Assembly: GCA_003427395.1 (NCBI GenBank)
Contig: BFEA01000148.1
Coordinates: 1,677,822 to 1,704,935 of the forward strand
DNA length: 27,114 nucleotides
Direction of reading: 5' to 3'
Origin: Chara braunii
Taxonomy: Eukaryota > Streptophyta > Charophyceae > Charales > Characeae
Part shown: positions 17,700 to 27,114 of the stretch, piece by piece
Layout: the number at the start of each line of letters is the position of its first letter
Position numbering within the stretch: position 1 is the first letter of the stretch
Translations under genes and position numbers: made by a program
The notes under the pieces: model-generated
What the model was told of the DNA's origin: nothing
The model's input: only the letters and a program-made list of their open reading frames with translations
The model's database searches: none

Positions 17700-19600
17700 C
17701 GCCCATCTTTATCGTCGTACCATTACTGCACTGTGTCGTCATCGTAGTGTTGATTAGCGCATTTTGCCATCGTAGAGTTAGTCCTTGTGGTCGAGATTTT
17801 TGTCATGCTGGTCAGGATCTCCATTGTAGTCGTAGTATCAACTATCGTTGTGGTAGAACCATCGAACATCTGCAGTTGTTTTTCCCTGGCCCGATGCTAA
17901 GAAGAACAAACGAATTTCGCAGAGGAATCGGTAAGATGAACTCGGACGGTGGGAAGATAACTAGTAGTGGATAAATAAGAAGAAAGGAAAATTAAATAAG
18001 TATGGGATGGGCCCTAGGTGGTCGTTTTCCTCCCACCATAATCGCCATTTTTCCTCAAGGTGCTCGACATTCATTATTTTGTTGATCCTCGTACCTGCAG
18101 AGATCGAAGAGGCAAGTGAGCAGGGATATACGGGAAGAAGGGCAAGCAAGCAGAGAAAGAAATGAAAGCGACTCACTCATTTGCGGTTGATCTTCGTGCT
18201 GGTCTCAAGTAACGTGATCATGTTGTTTTCCTTCAGGATGATAATAGTGTTACTTGTGAAGGTCGTTGTACCCACAGTCACCACTCTAACTCGTAGTGAT
18301 CCTTTTCAGGCTACGGGAGCAGACTGTTGTTGTGTGCTTTAGGAGTTGTTTATCTTTGCAGCAGCAGAAAGGGGGGTTTCAAAGTACTGTCATTTGTTGA
18401 GTTTTTGTTGGCGTTTGTCATTGTGTACTAGTTATTGTATGCGATGTTCCTTTGCAACTACAGCCTGTTTCATGGCGTTACAACCTGGTTTTCTGTTCGA
18501 TAACAGGCAGACTACCACCGCTTTGTTCAGGGAGTTTTTGTTTTTGTTTGAAGGTTATCGATCTTCAGGATTGTTTTTGAGACAAGTGTTGTTGGATAAG
18601 AAATTGTTGTGCAACTGAACTTGAGTTTGGTTAGTTGCTGTTGAAGTCCAATACCGCTGCTACTTTGTTATTATGAGCTACGGTTGTGTGCTCATGTAAA
18701 GTAAGTACTGTATTCAACGACAGTATATTATTTTTATTATTGATGGTTTTTCCGGTTGTTGTTGCTGATTGACAACAAATTGCGTCGTCACTTTGAGTTT
18801 GGGTAAGAGTGGGTGGGGTGATTGGAGCTTGGGCATTCAGCCTCGTGGAAAAGAGGGCTTGCATGTGATCCAAAGTGTCAGGTTTTGCAGCACAACATTG
18901 TGCGTGTCATGCTTGGCTAAGACGTTGGTGGTGCAAAGCTGCCATGCATAGGATTATGATTGAACGCCTCAAACTGTAGCTTGAAGGGGTAATTTGGCCC
19001 TGCACGGGGTCATTGTTGCAACTTGGAGGTTCGCCAGGGGCAGATATTCAGTGTTTCGACTTCGGTTTAACTATTTTGCTGCGATCATTGCCCGCCATTA
19101 TGGCACGCTCTGGAGTCCGATGGTTTCGAGTGCACCTCCCTTGTATCCGAGAGGCTTAATGATTCTCTTTCTGCCTTTCTTACTCTCATTTTAGTCTATT
19201 GGTTCAGGGGGAAAGCGGCAGGCGAGATTGCAACTCGTAATCTGTACCAAGGCGTCTGTGGGAGATTCGCCCCACCGATTGTAGGAACTCTATCGGAATC
19301 TAGGTGAGATTCTGGAGGCAGAGAACTGTAAGGTGTACCTTCTTCTGCTTTGTGTGAACCCACTATAGCCCTACCATTAGATCGCTCTAATTTGTCTGAG
19401 AGATATGCATGTATTCTCTTATGATTTTGTTTTCATTTTATAACCTAATCGGATTCATTGGAAGGAACGCATGCGTAAATTTAAGTTTCATTTTATTTTT
19501 GGTTGACATCATACTAAGGGATGAATTGGGGGAAGGTGAGAGAAAGGTAGTTTGCTTGCGTTGATTGAGTCCCTGTCGTTTAATTATGTTTCCTTTGCAA
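17700..19600. other. Spacer, no supported gene
   Basis: GC content falls from the island at the left to ordinary levels. Short ORFs (for example 18346-18618) have no recognisable motif and a Cys/Phe/Leu-rich composition typical of chance frames. I see no tRNA or rRNA. Many 'ttgttgt' words occur between 17800 and 18800. Confidence 0.5.
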
Positions 19601-19607
19601 GCTAGAT

Positions 19608-19930
19608 AATGTGGTTTCGGTCAGGTCTAGTTTTTGTAAATATTGGTTGACTTGTGTTTTGGCAACCAAACAATATGGCTTCGATCAGGTTTGACCGTTG
19701 TATTGTTTTATCTTCTGAATAATCATACAATGTGGCTTCGGCCAGGTCTGATTGTAGTACCTCTGTAAAGTTGTTATCCGTGCAGCTAGGCAATGTGGCT
19801 TCGGTTTGACCTAACTGACTATGCTGTATCGTTTTGTGGTTTCGGTCACGTCTGGTTGTTGTTCTTGCAGTGATTGGCTTATTACGAGGGTTTAAGAATT
19901 GGGTAACGTGGCTTCGGTCAGATCCAACGA
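19608..19930 (+). repeat. Diverged tandem repeat, ~60-bp spacing, motif TGGCTTCGGTCAGGTCTG
   Basis: The motif aatgtggcttcggtcaggtc recurs with changes starting at 19608, 19672, 19729, 19792, 19833 and 19905 (spacings 64, 57, 63, 41, 72). The sequence between motifs is much less alike. A 124-codon minus-strand frame (19976-19602) covers it, giving six irregular repeats such as SDLAEATL and RPDRNH. I favour a decayed tandem repeat over a repeat protein. Confidence 0.75.
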
Positions 19931-20398
19931 CTTGTTTTATTACGAGGGAGGATTTTGGCAAAATTATATAAGTCATATCACCAAAAAGAAAGGTAAAATC
20001 AAGAGTATAGTTCGAAGTAAAATGAGAAAGTTGAGCATTTCTTCTAAGTTGAATGACTAAGTTCTCTGGCCATATTTTGAAGACAAGTTAGAGAGTTACG
20101 AAACTTTTGATATTTAAACAGTTCAGGGCGACTAGGTATTGTTTCTAAGTTGAATGGTCTACTCACACGCTCAAAGAAGAGGGAAGTAGTTGTGCATCCT
20201 ATTCATGTATAATCTAAGGCATGCTACGCATTGTTTCTAAGTTTAATGGCCTAACATCATGTCATATGTAAGATGGGTACAAGGGATAATCATTTGGAAG
20301 ATAAACGAATTATCTTATATAAAAACAAATTGGGATTTTGGTGAAAGTATTTACCCATTGTGGTACGGACTTGTTTGTAATGGAGTGTGAGTTATACT

Positions 20399-21090
20399 TA
20401 GTATGAGTGTCATCTTTGATAGGTAGTTATTTTAAATGCTCGCAACATGTTGGAGCTATAAGAGTCAGTTCAATTTTTTCATTTTTTAAAATACGTTTAT
20501 TTTCTCATACTTGGTTTTGTATAAATTTTGAAAAGTTACTTTTACTAAAGGGAGTGTTACCAGTTTTTTTGCAAAACCAATGAGTTAAGCAAATTTTGAT
20601 TTTTCAAAGATTGAACTTTTGTATGAGTTTCATATCTGGCTTAGTAGAAATATGAGAAGCCTCCTTTCTATGATAAATGTTGCCTATTTTTTTACTAAAT
20701 CAGGGATTTTGACAAAATTTGACTTTGTGAAGTCATAATTATTTTTATATTTTGTATTTAGTTTTGTACAAATTTTGGAATGACACTTTTATAGAAAGAG
20801 TGCTGCCAAAATTTTTACAAATCTAAAGAGTCAGTTAAATTTTATCCTACCAGGACTAACTTCATCGTGAGTTCATATACGACTTGGTATAAATATGCGA
20901 AGCTTACTTCTCTAAAGGAAATGCAATTTAAATTTTACTCATTCAGAGAGTTTGACAAAATTTGACTTATAAAGTTAAGGATCATTTCAGATTTCTTATT
21001 CAGTCGAGTATAAATTATGAAAAGATACTTTCTTTAGTGAGAGTGCTGTCAAAATGTTTTTAGTTCCGATGGGTTATATTATATTTTGAC
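20399..21090 (+). repeat. Ancient tandem repeat, ~122-bp period
   Basis: A block gtataaattttgaaaag...ctttt..taaagggagtgtt recurs at 20519, 20644, 20766, 20887 and 21008, with a weaker start near 20399 (spacings about 120-125 bp). Each unit carries a second block like gag.gttgacaaaatttgactt. Units are heavily diverged and AT-rich. There is no coding potential. Confidence 0.7.
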
Positions 21091-21518
21091 AGGAAACATT
21101 TTGGCAATTCACGCTGTGTAGGGGAGATATTGTCGAAATTGTTTTTATTCTGCTAGTACTCACTTAAAGATAGATTTATAATTAATCTTAATATATTTTT
21201 GAGTAAGATGTGATATGGAGGTTTATTTTTCATACACTTAAAGTTTAGTTTTGGGGATTGAACTATGTTGTGTTACATGTCAATTTTTCGATCAATTCGA
21301 TCTAAAATCTCGTTTGTTTCAGCCTGATCCTACAAGGATCATTTTCCGTTGCCTATTGATAACAAAAGGATTGTCGACCTATCGGTTTTTGACTCAACTC
21401 TAACTCATTCCCGCTACTCAACCTAGAGGTTTTATCCCATGTGGGTTGAATTGTTTTTTTTTGGTTTTACCCGTTCTTTTATTAAATAGTCATTTAAAAT
21501 GGACTGAGTGTTTTATTT

Positions 21519-22031
21519 AACAGAAAAACTCCCATTAAAAATGAAAGTTTGAAAAACATTCCCTAAAAAAAAAAGTCTTTCATATTTATAAATTATCATT
21601 TCAATGTTCATCCAATTTTAAAATTTCTAATTTTATTTGATAAGTTGTCATATAAATATGAGTTTTACTTTCCAGCTACATCTATTTGTTCAAGATGGAA
21701 CGAAATTATGGACGAATTCATGAAATATTTTAATAAAACTTTCATTTTACTACAATAAATATCTTATAATTTAGATTGGATTAACGTATTTATAACTGAA
21801 AATCCTTAATTAGAATGACAATTCTATTAAAATATTTCATGAATTCGTCCAGACTTTCATGCCATCTCTAGCATGCAGTTCAAATAAGAAAGGATACCCT
21901 ATTATTGAAAGGAAAATTTTCAAGTAAGACGAAAAATTTGAATGATATTTTGAAGATGAAATAAAAAATTAAAATTTAAAATATTATTTTACTATAAAAT
22001 TATTATTTAACTTTGAAAAAAATATATGTTG
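21519..22031 (-). mobile_element. Foldback MITE, copy 2 (uninterrupted)
   Basis: The reverse complement aligns with copy 1 at 11282-12173 end to end, lacking the 362-bp insert. Shared words include tagcatgcagttcaaataag, tcaagtaagacg, aaatagatgtag, ctaaatta and atttcatgaattcgtc. The empty target for the hAT-like element is at 21847-21854. It provides the pre-insertion sequence for copy 1. Confidence 0.82.
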
Positions 22032-22754
22032 TTTTGAAAGGTTGGACAAAGGTTGGGGTTGTGTGGATAAGGCAAGGGGTATGAGTGCAGAGAGTGGTTG
22101 AAGTTGACCCCGTGTAGTGTGTGGTTTGCCAATGTTGAATCCTTGATGTGATAACAAGTATGTTTAGTGAGTGGAATTTCATATTTGACTTTGTCTGCGA
22201 TCATAAGTATATTTTGAAGGGAGTCACTCTGTAATTGTAAGAGTGTTCGCCACGTGTTCTATAACCTTTTTATTTGTATGCGACATATTCACGTGGTCTA
22301 CTATGACCGTGCGTGTTGGTTAAGAAAACTATAGCGAGACAAAAAAAAAAAATTATTTTTAATATTTTTATTGTTTGACGTTAATGTCCGTAGCAACTGT
22401 CAAAGTCAAACCCCTTGACTTTTTTTCATGCTTTGGATGATGGAACCCCACTTTCAATGTTAGGGGTGTTCAACTACTACAAAAGGTGAAGGTCCGCCTA
22501 CCGCTTACATGCGCAGGGTGCAGAAGAGGGTAGAACTGACAACTGCCTTGGCGGTTTTCTAGCTTCGAGAGATTGACCCCTCAAAGCGCATATCGGTCGA
22601 CACTTGAATGTCGAAAGCGACCCTCAAGGCCATTGAGGGCCACATGATTATGGGTACTATATAGTACGCTATCATTGCAATTGCTTGCGTACTCATGCAT
22701 GGCTAGTCGATATGCATAGTCTGCGTCTCCACGATACTTATTTTGAGTCTCGTG
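22032..22754. other. Spacer, no supported gene
   Basis: AT-rich on the left, more balanced toward 22750. Contains a 14-bp perfect palindrome GTACTATATAGTAC at 22654-22667. Nothing else is recognised. Confidence 0.5.
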
Positions 22755-23104
22755 TGTGACGCCCAACTATTTATTGTGTTATAAAAGTTATGGGTTAGAT
22801 ACAAAAAAGAGACTAGGCGCGTTTTATGTGTAAAGTTTTGGTTTTATTTTGACATAGTGTAACGCGTGGTTAGATGGACTGTCCTAGTCAACCGACGCCG
22901 AGTCACGCTTGGGACATCCACCCCCAGATCGACAGCTCACGTACGGGTCCGATTAAGGCGTGCGACCGCTCATACCCCCTATGCTACAACATACGAGAAA
23001 AACCCTCGACTAGGTCACCTCTGCGGTTGCAACTCAACAGCTTTCACATGTGGTTCGGTAGCTCGGCAGAGATACGTCTGTCCAAAGGTGGTGAGAGCCC
23101 TTTG

Positions 23105-23275
23105 TGCAGAGGTAAGTTTTACCTCACATTACCTTATCGTGTCGTGGGGCTTCGTGAGAGGTATGGTTCGCACACTCGGCCAGAGTGGCAAAAACTCCAC
23201 CGTGAAAAAGTTTTGCATAAATCTTGTGTGAAACGGTTGGGATGGTCCCCTTGTGGGACCGATGCGCTCGACACC
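23105..23275 (+). repeat. Interspersed repeat, copy B
   Basis: Counterpart of 17476-17690 in opposite orientation. It begins with gaggtaagttttacctc and ends at gaccgatgcgctcgaca. Translations in the corresponding frame keep RYG..TRPE and VVG.RERYG in both copies, but other frames are also partly kept, so coding conservation is not shown. Confidence 0.7.
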
Positions 23276-24222
23276 ACGCAGTTCTTTGATTTTCTTTTTG
23301 GCTTCATCAATTTACTCACTTCTCGGGAGTCACAATAGGAGGGTTTTTTCCCACCGTTAACTTCGTTCTTTCGCTTTTCAGTGATAGTCAGTTTTGCTGT
23401 CTTTCGCCTTAGTAATTTTAGTTTTTCACCTTCAACTTTCTTCTCATCCTTTAACTTTTGCTTAACACTCATCCTTCGTAGACGTTGTTCTCTTCCTCTA
23501 CTGCCATCTTCCGATCGTCCATTACAACTGGTTGTTTTCCCCACTCGGAACTACTAGTCCTTGTGTCATCGTCAGCTTCCGTGAACATTTCTACATATGA
23601 TTTGCAACAAGCGAGTGTCACACTCAAGTTTCCTGGATTGTTATTTTTATTCCCTCTGATGTCTCCTACGTTTTTCTCGATTTTTTCTTCATCTTCTTTT
23701 CTTCTTCTCTCCTCCTGCTCTTCACGTTCTGTCTTACGTTCTATTCTTGTGTTTTTTGAACCAAGTACTCTCTCATTAGCGTATTTGTATCGCCAGCGTC
23801 CACTTATGTCGTGCTGCTATCAACCGATTTGTTCCGTCAAGTCACATCTTCAGTTCCGCTGGTGGAGCATATGGTGTGGGAACAAACGTCACACCCCTAG
23901 CCTTCTCATGCTAGTAGGCGACGCTGTCCTAGATGAAATTGCCTCCCTCCTCACACTTGTAGCACTTTCATCCCTCCATCAACCCGGGGCTTTCCTTTTC
24001 CGCATCCCTGCCGACTTCCACTACCTTCACCTTTTACCTTTTTTCATATACATGTTTCACTCCCTTCAACTTCAAGCGTTGATTCCCAAGTTTCAGTTTC
24101 TTCACTATTGCCGACTTCTTCACACGAATTCTTCTCTCTCACTAAAAGTTGTAACCATGCCTCGCCTAGGCATTATCTCCGATAAGGTTGTGATCATAAA
24201 TGCAAGAAAGCAACACAAGTAG
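23276..24222. other. CT-rich stretch, no supported gene
   Basis: A pyrimidine-rich + strand gives a 245-codon frame (23485-24222) full of Ser/Leu/Phe. The opposite strand gives a Lys/Glu/Arg-rich frame at 23544-23134, partly inside repeat copy B. Neither shows a domain. Composition alone explains both. Confidence 0.5.
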
Positions 24223-24712
24223 ACCACAACACAGTCACCAACACACATTCATATGCATACAAGCACAAAGATAATTATAGTTGCAAATCGTTTCATCAAA
24301 TATTCAAAGAACATGTTAACGTGTGGTTGTTAATGATGCATGGGACATGAAGCACAACTTGACAAACGATCGAGGACACGTCAGTTGTCGTAACCCAGAC
24401 TCTCGCAATACACATCTCTAGAACGCTACGGACCGCGAGAACAAACTACGACCTTAGTTGAGCAGCCTCGTCAACGTTCTTTCAGATGGAAAGGACCAAA
24501 CCTATATCTATACTGGCATATAAGCCGGGTCAAGTTACTTCTCCGTCAGTTTTTTAGCAGGCAGGATCTCTCTCTTTTTTATCTGCTCGTACAAACCTGT
24601 TTTTTCAAACGCACATAACGTCAATAAAACAAACACGGATCGCGGTCTATCACTTAATATGCCGAGTCCAAAATCGCTTCATGTTAGAAGTTTGAATTCC
24701 CGGGCTGTCACA

Positions 24713-25606
<894 letters not shown>

Positions 25607-25946
25607 CTGAATTGGTATTCACGTGTACATACACACACTCACATTGACATAAATACGCACACACGGGCGCACACACACATATGGGGTGGGCAACGGGGTT
25701 ACTTATCAGCGTTCACTTCTGTCACCGAACTTCGTCACCTAAAGTTGGACCAGTTGACGAAAGCTCATCAAGGTCGTTATAACTAAGCAGACATCCCACA
25801 ACCAAAAATCATGTTTGCAACGACCTTTGCAAAACCAATGACATTCGTAAGGGCGACGGTGAAATGGCAGTCGAGGCTATTGCAGGGCGATGTCTGTTTT
25901 TGGGAGATGGGGTGAAGTTCTCGTTAAGCGCCAAAGGAAAGCGCAG

Positions 25947-25949
<3 letters not shown>
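25607..25949. other. Short spacer between microsatellites
   Basis: Starts with an imperfect CA-rich stretch (about 25625-25680). No gene was recognised. Confidence 0.5.
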
Positions 25950-25998
<49 letters not shown>

Positions 25999-26028
25999 GA
26001 AAAAAAAAATATATATATATATATATAT
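25950..26028. repeat. (GA)n, A-run and (TA)n
   Basis: GA repeats at 25950-25994 are followed by an A-run and TA repeats to about 26028. Confidence 0.96.
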
Positions 26029-27114
26029 CCAGGGCGTAGGAAGTGACGGCGATGAGTGTCACCGGAGCTCAACATGCACATGCGAATCGCCTGTACGCCG
26101 GAACTATCGGCGGAGCGTCCATGCTAGAGGACGACCGTGGGGATGGGTGCCACATGTGGCGGTCGTGGATAACCGGTCGTGGGAGTGAGGCCCACGTGAC
26201 CCTGTGGAGTGCTCTCATATGTACTTGAGATTGTTTTTTTTTCCCTACCAATATTCATTATACACGTAGATATCTCAAAGCCTCTTCACGCGCATGTCCA
26301 GGAGCGGACGTGGATGTGGAGCTTTGTTCGATGAGCGTCCCACAAGGCCCAATATATACATATTTTTTATTTCAAAGAGTCGGACTCCGACCCTACGCTG
26401 AATCCACAAAAGCTGCGGATGATGTCATTTTACGAAATTGACTATAGCTTTAAAAGGTAGTGGTAGAATGCATTGTTTTCTCCTCCAATAGACCCCGTTG
26501 TTCGTAGCCCTAAGGGCTGCTGTATGGTGAGGTCCGACGTCTATGTCAAGGTGACTAAATTTTGGCGGCAGACGACCACAACAGAAAAGGGCGCATAGGG
26601 GTCCGAATTCTGGTGTAACCGATCCTTTAAGTGTTAGCGAAGAACCCACAACCTTAAGGAGGCCCAAGCATTTCAAAGAACGGTTCTCCTACGTAAGTTC
26701 TATGCGTGGTGGCACTCAGAGGGACAGGCCGTGGTGGGATCCCTGTGGTCAACCTGGGCGAAATTTGAAATTCCGAACGGTGTTTGCAAGACGCAACTTG
26801 GGCGATTCATTTCACTTTGAAGAATTCACTGGAAATATAAAAATTTGATATGTCATTTATTATGTTGTGTTATGTTAAAAAAAAATATCAAAAAAATTAA
26901 ACAAATTCACAAAGACTGCAAAATAATTGTCGCGCCGATTCATCACAATTGTCATTTTTGACACTTAGCCATGAGTGAGTCAACAAAAAAGTACTCCAAC
27001 GTCAGTGATTTTCTGCACTCAGAAGAAAAAGTGAAAAACTATGCAAATTGGAATACTCATAGATTTTGTTGTTACATTCAAAAAAAAAAAAAAAAAAAAT
27101 TAAAAAAATTATTT
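26029..27114. other. Terminal spacer, no supported gene
   Basis: Mixed sequence that becomes AT-rich after about 26820 and ends in A-runs (27079-27098). Short ORFs have no recognisable motif. A segment near 26310-26360 (gagcgtcccacaaggcccaatatata) looks like text found in plant LTRs, but I cannot support a boundary. Confidence 0.45.

Larger units (their letters stand above)
22755..24712. mobile_element. LTR-like interval (possible solo LTR)
   Basis: The left end reads TGTGACGCCC and the right end reads GGGCTGTCACA, which form an inverted terminal pair TGTGAC(A)GCCC typical of plant Ty3/gypsy LTR ends. Near the right end are a TATA-like catataag (about 24518) and AATAAA (about 24634) in plausible LTR order for the + strand, although AATAAA also occurs on the minus strand near the left end. 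There is no target duplication (tcgtg versus agtca), and no PBS or PPT. This is a hypothesis only. Confidence 0.3.

Noticed and set aside
23485-24222. 245-codon + strand ORF
   Set aside because: Ser/Leu/Phe-rich, no domain, explained by CT-rich composition. No supporting start context or neighbouring coding signal.

Overview
The window is repeat-rich nuclear DNA from a eukaryote, in draft assembly state. It has no prokaryotic operons and no intact host gene that I can support. Almost all recognisable sequence is transposable-element or satellite DNA. A chromodomain Ty3/gypsy element, small MITE-like elements, abundant microsatellites and long AT-rich spacers would suit a large plant or streptophyte-alga genome, but no host gene fixes the taxon. 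Three perfect 38-bp copies of the Nextera mate-pair junction adapter (49-86, 3744-3781, 15079-15116), a 540-N gap and scattered single Ns show that parts of the scaffold are chimeric, so order across those points should not be trusted.

Layout. 1-48 is a stray LTR fragment joined by an adapter to an 86-88 bp GC-rich minisatellite (87-2115) with a higher-order period near 450 bp and an inverted block. 2150-2900 and 9213-11270 are two halves of one 96-bp minisatellite, split by a degenerate Ty3/gypsy chromovirus (2901-9212). That element keeps recognisable gag zinc knuckle, protease, reverse transcriptase, RNase H, integrase and chromodomain, all on the + strand. It carries two in-frame stops, a YLGG in place of the RT YxDD box, a gag broken by an adapter and a frameshift, and a 5' LTR shorter than its 3' LTR. 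Its gag ends in a textbook -1 slippery heptamer, A_AAA_AAC directly before TAG, with an 8-bp hairpin downstream that leads into the protease frame.

11282-12173 is a foldback MITE interrupted by a 362-bp TIR element flanked by 8-bp duplications (hAT-like). A second foldback copy at 21519-22031, on the opposite strand, is the uninterrupted version. 12825-12979 is an (AT)n tract. 13280-15078 is a giant imperfect inverted repeat with arms of about 0.9 and 0.7 kb and a ~150-bp loop, cut at its right end by the third adapter. An adapter-linked second copy of the gag fragment, the N gap and CT/AC microsatellites follow.

15846-17700 is markedly GC-rich and may hold a decayed minus-strand coding region. 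17700-27114 is mostly AT-rich spacer. It contains two ancient tandem arrays (periods of about 60 and 122 bp), a sequence shared on opposite strands between ~17.5 and ~23.2 kb, an LTR-like interval at 22755-24712, and CT, GA, TA and poly-T tracts.

The genes present act only in the retrotransposon life cycle: Gag for the particle, protease for maturation, RT/RNase H for cDNA synthesis, integrase plus chromodomain for targeted insertion. This copy is almost certainly not autonomous. I did not find a convincing new cellular system. The strongest leads are the frameshift signal in the chromovirus, the MITE with its internal empty-site control, and the large inverted repeat.
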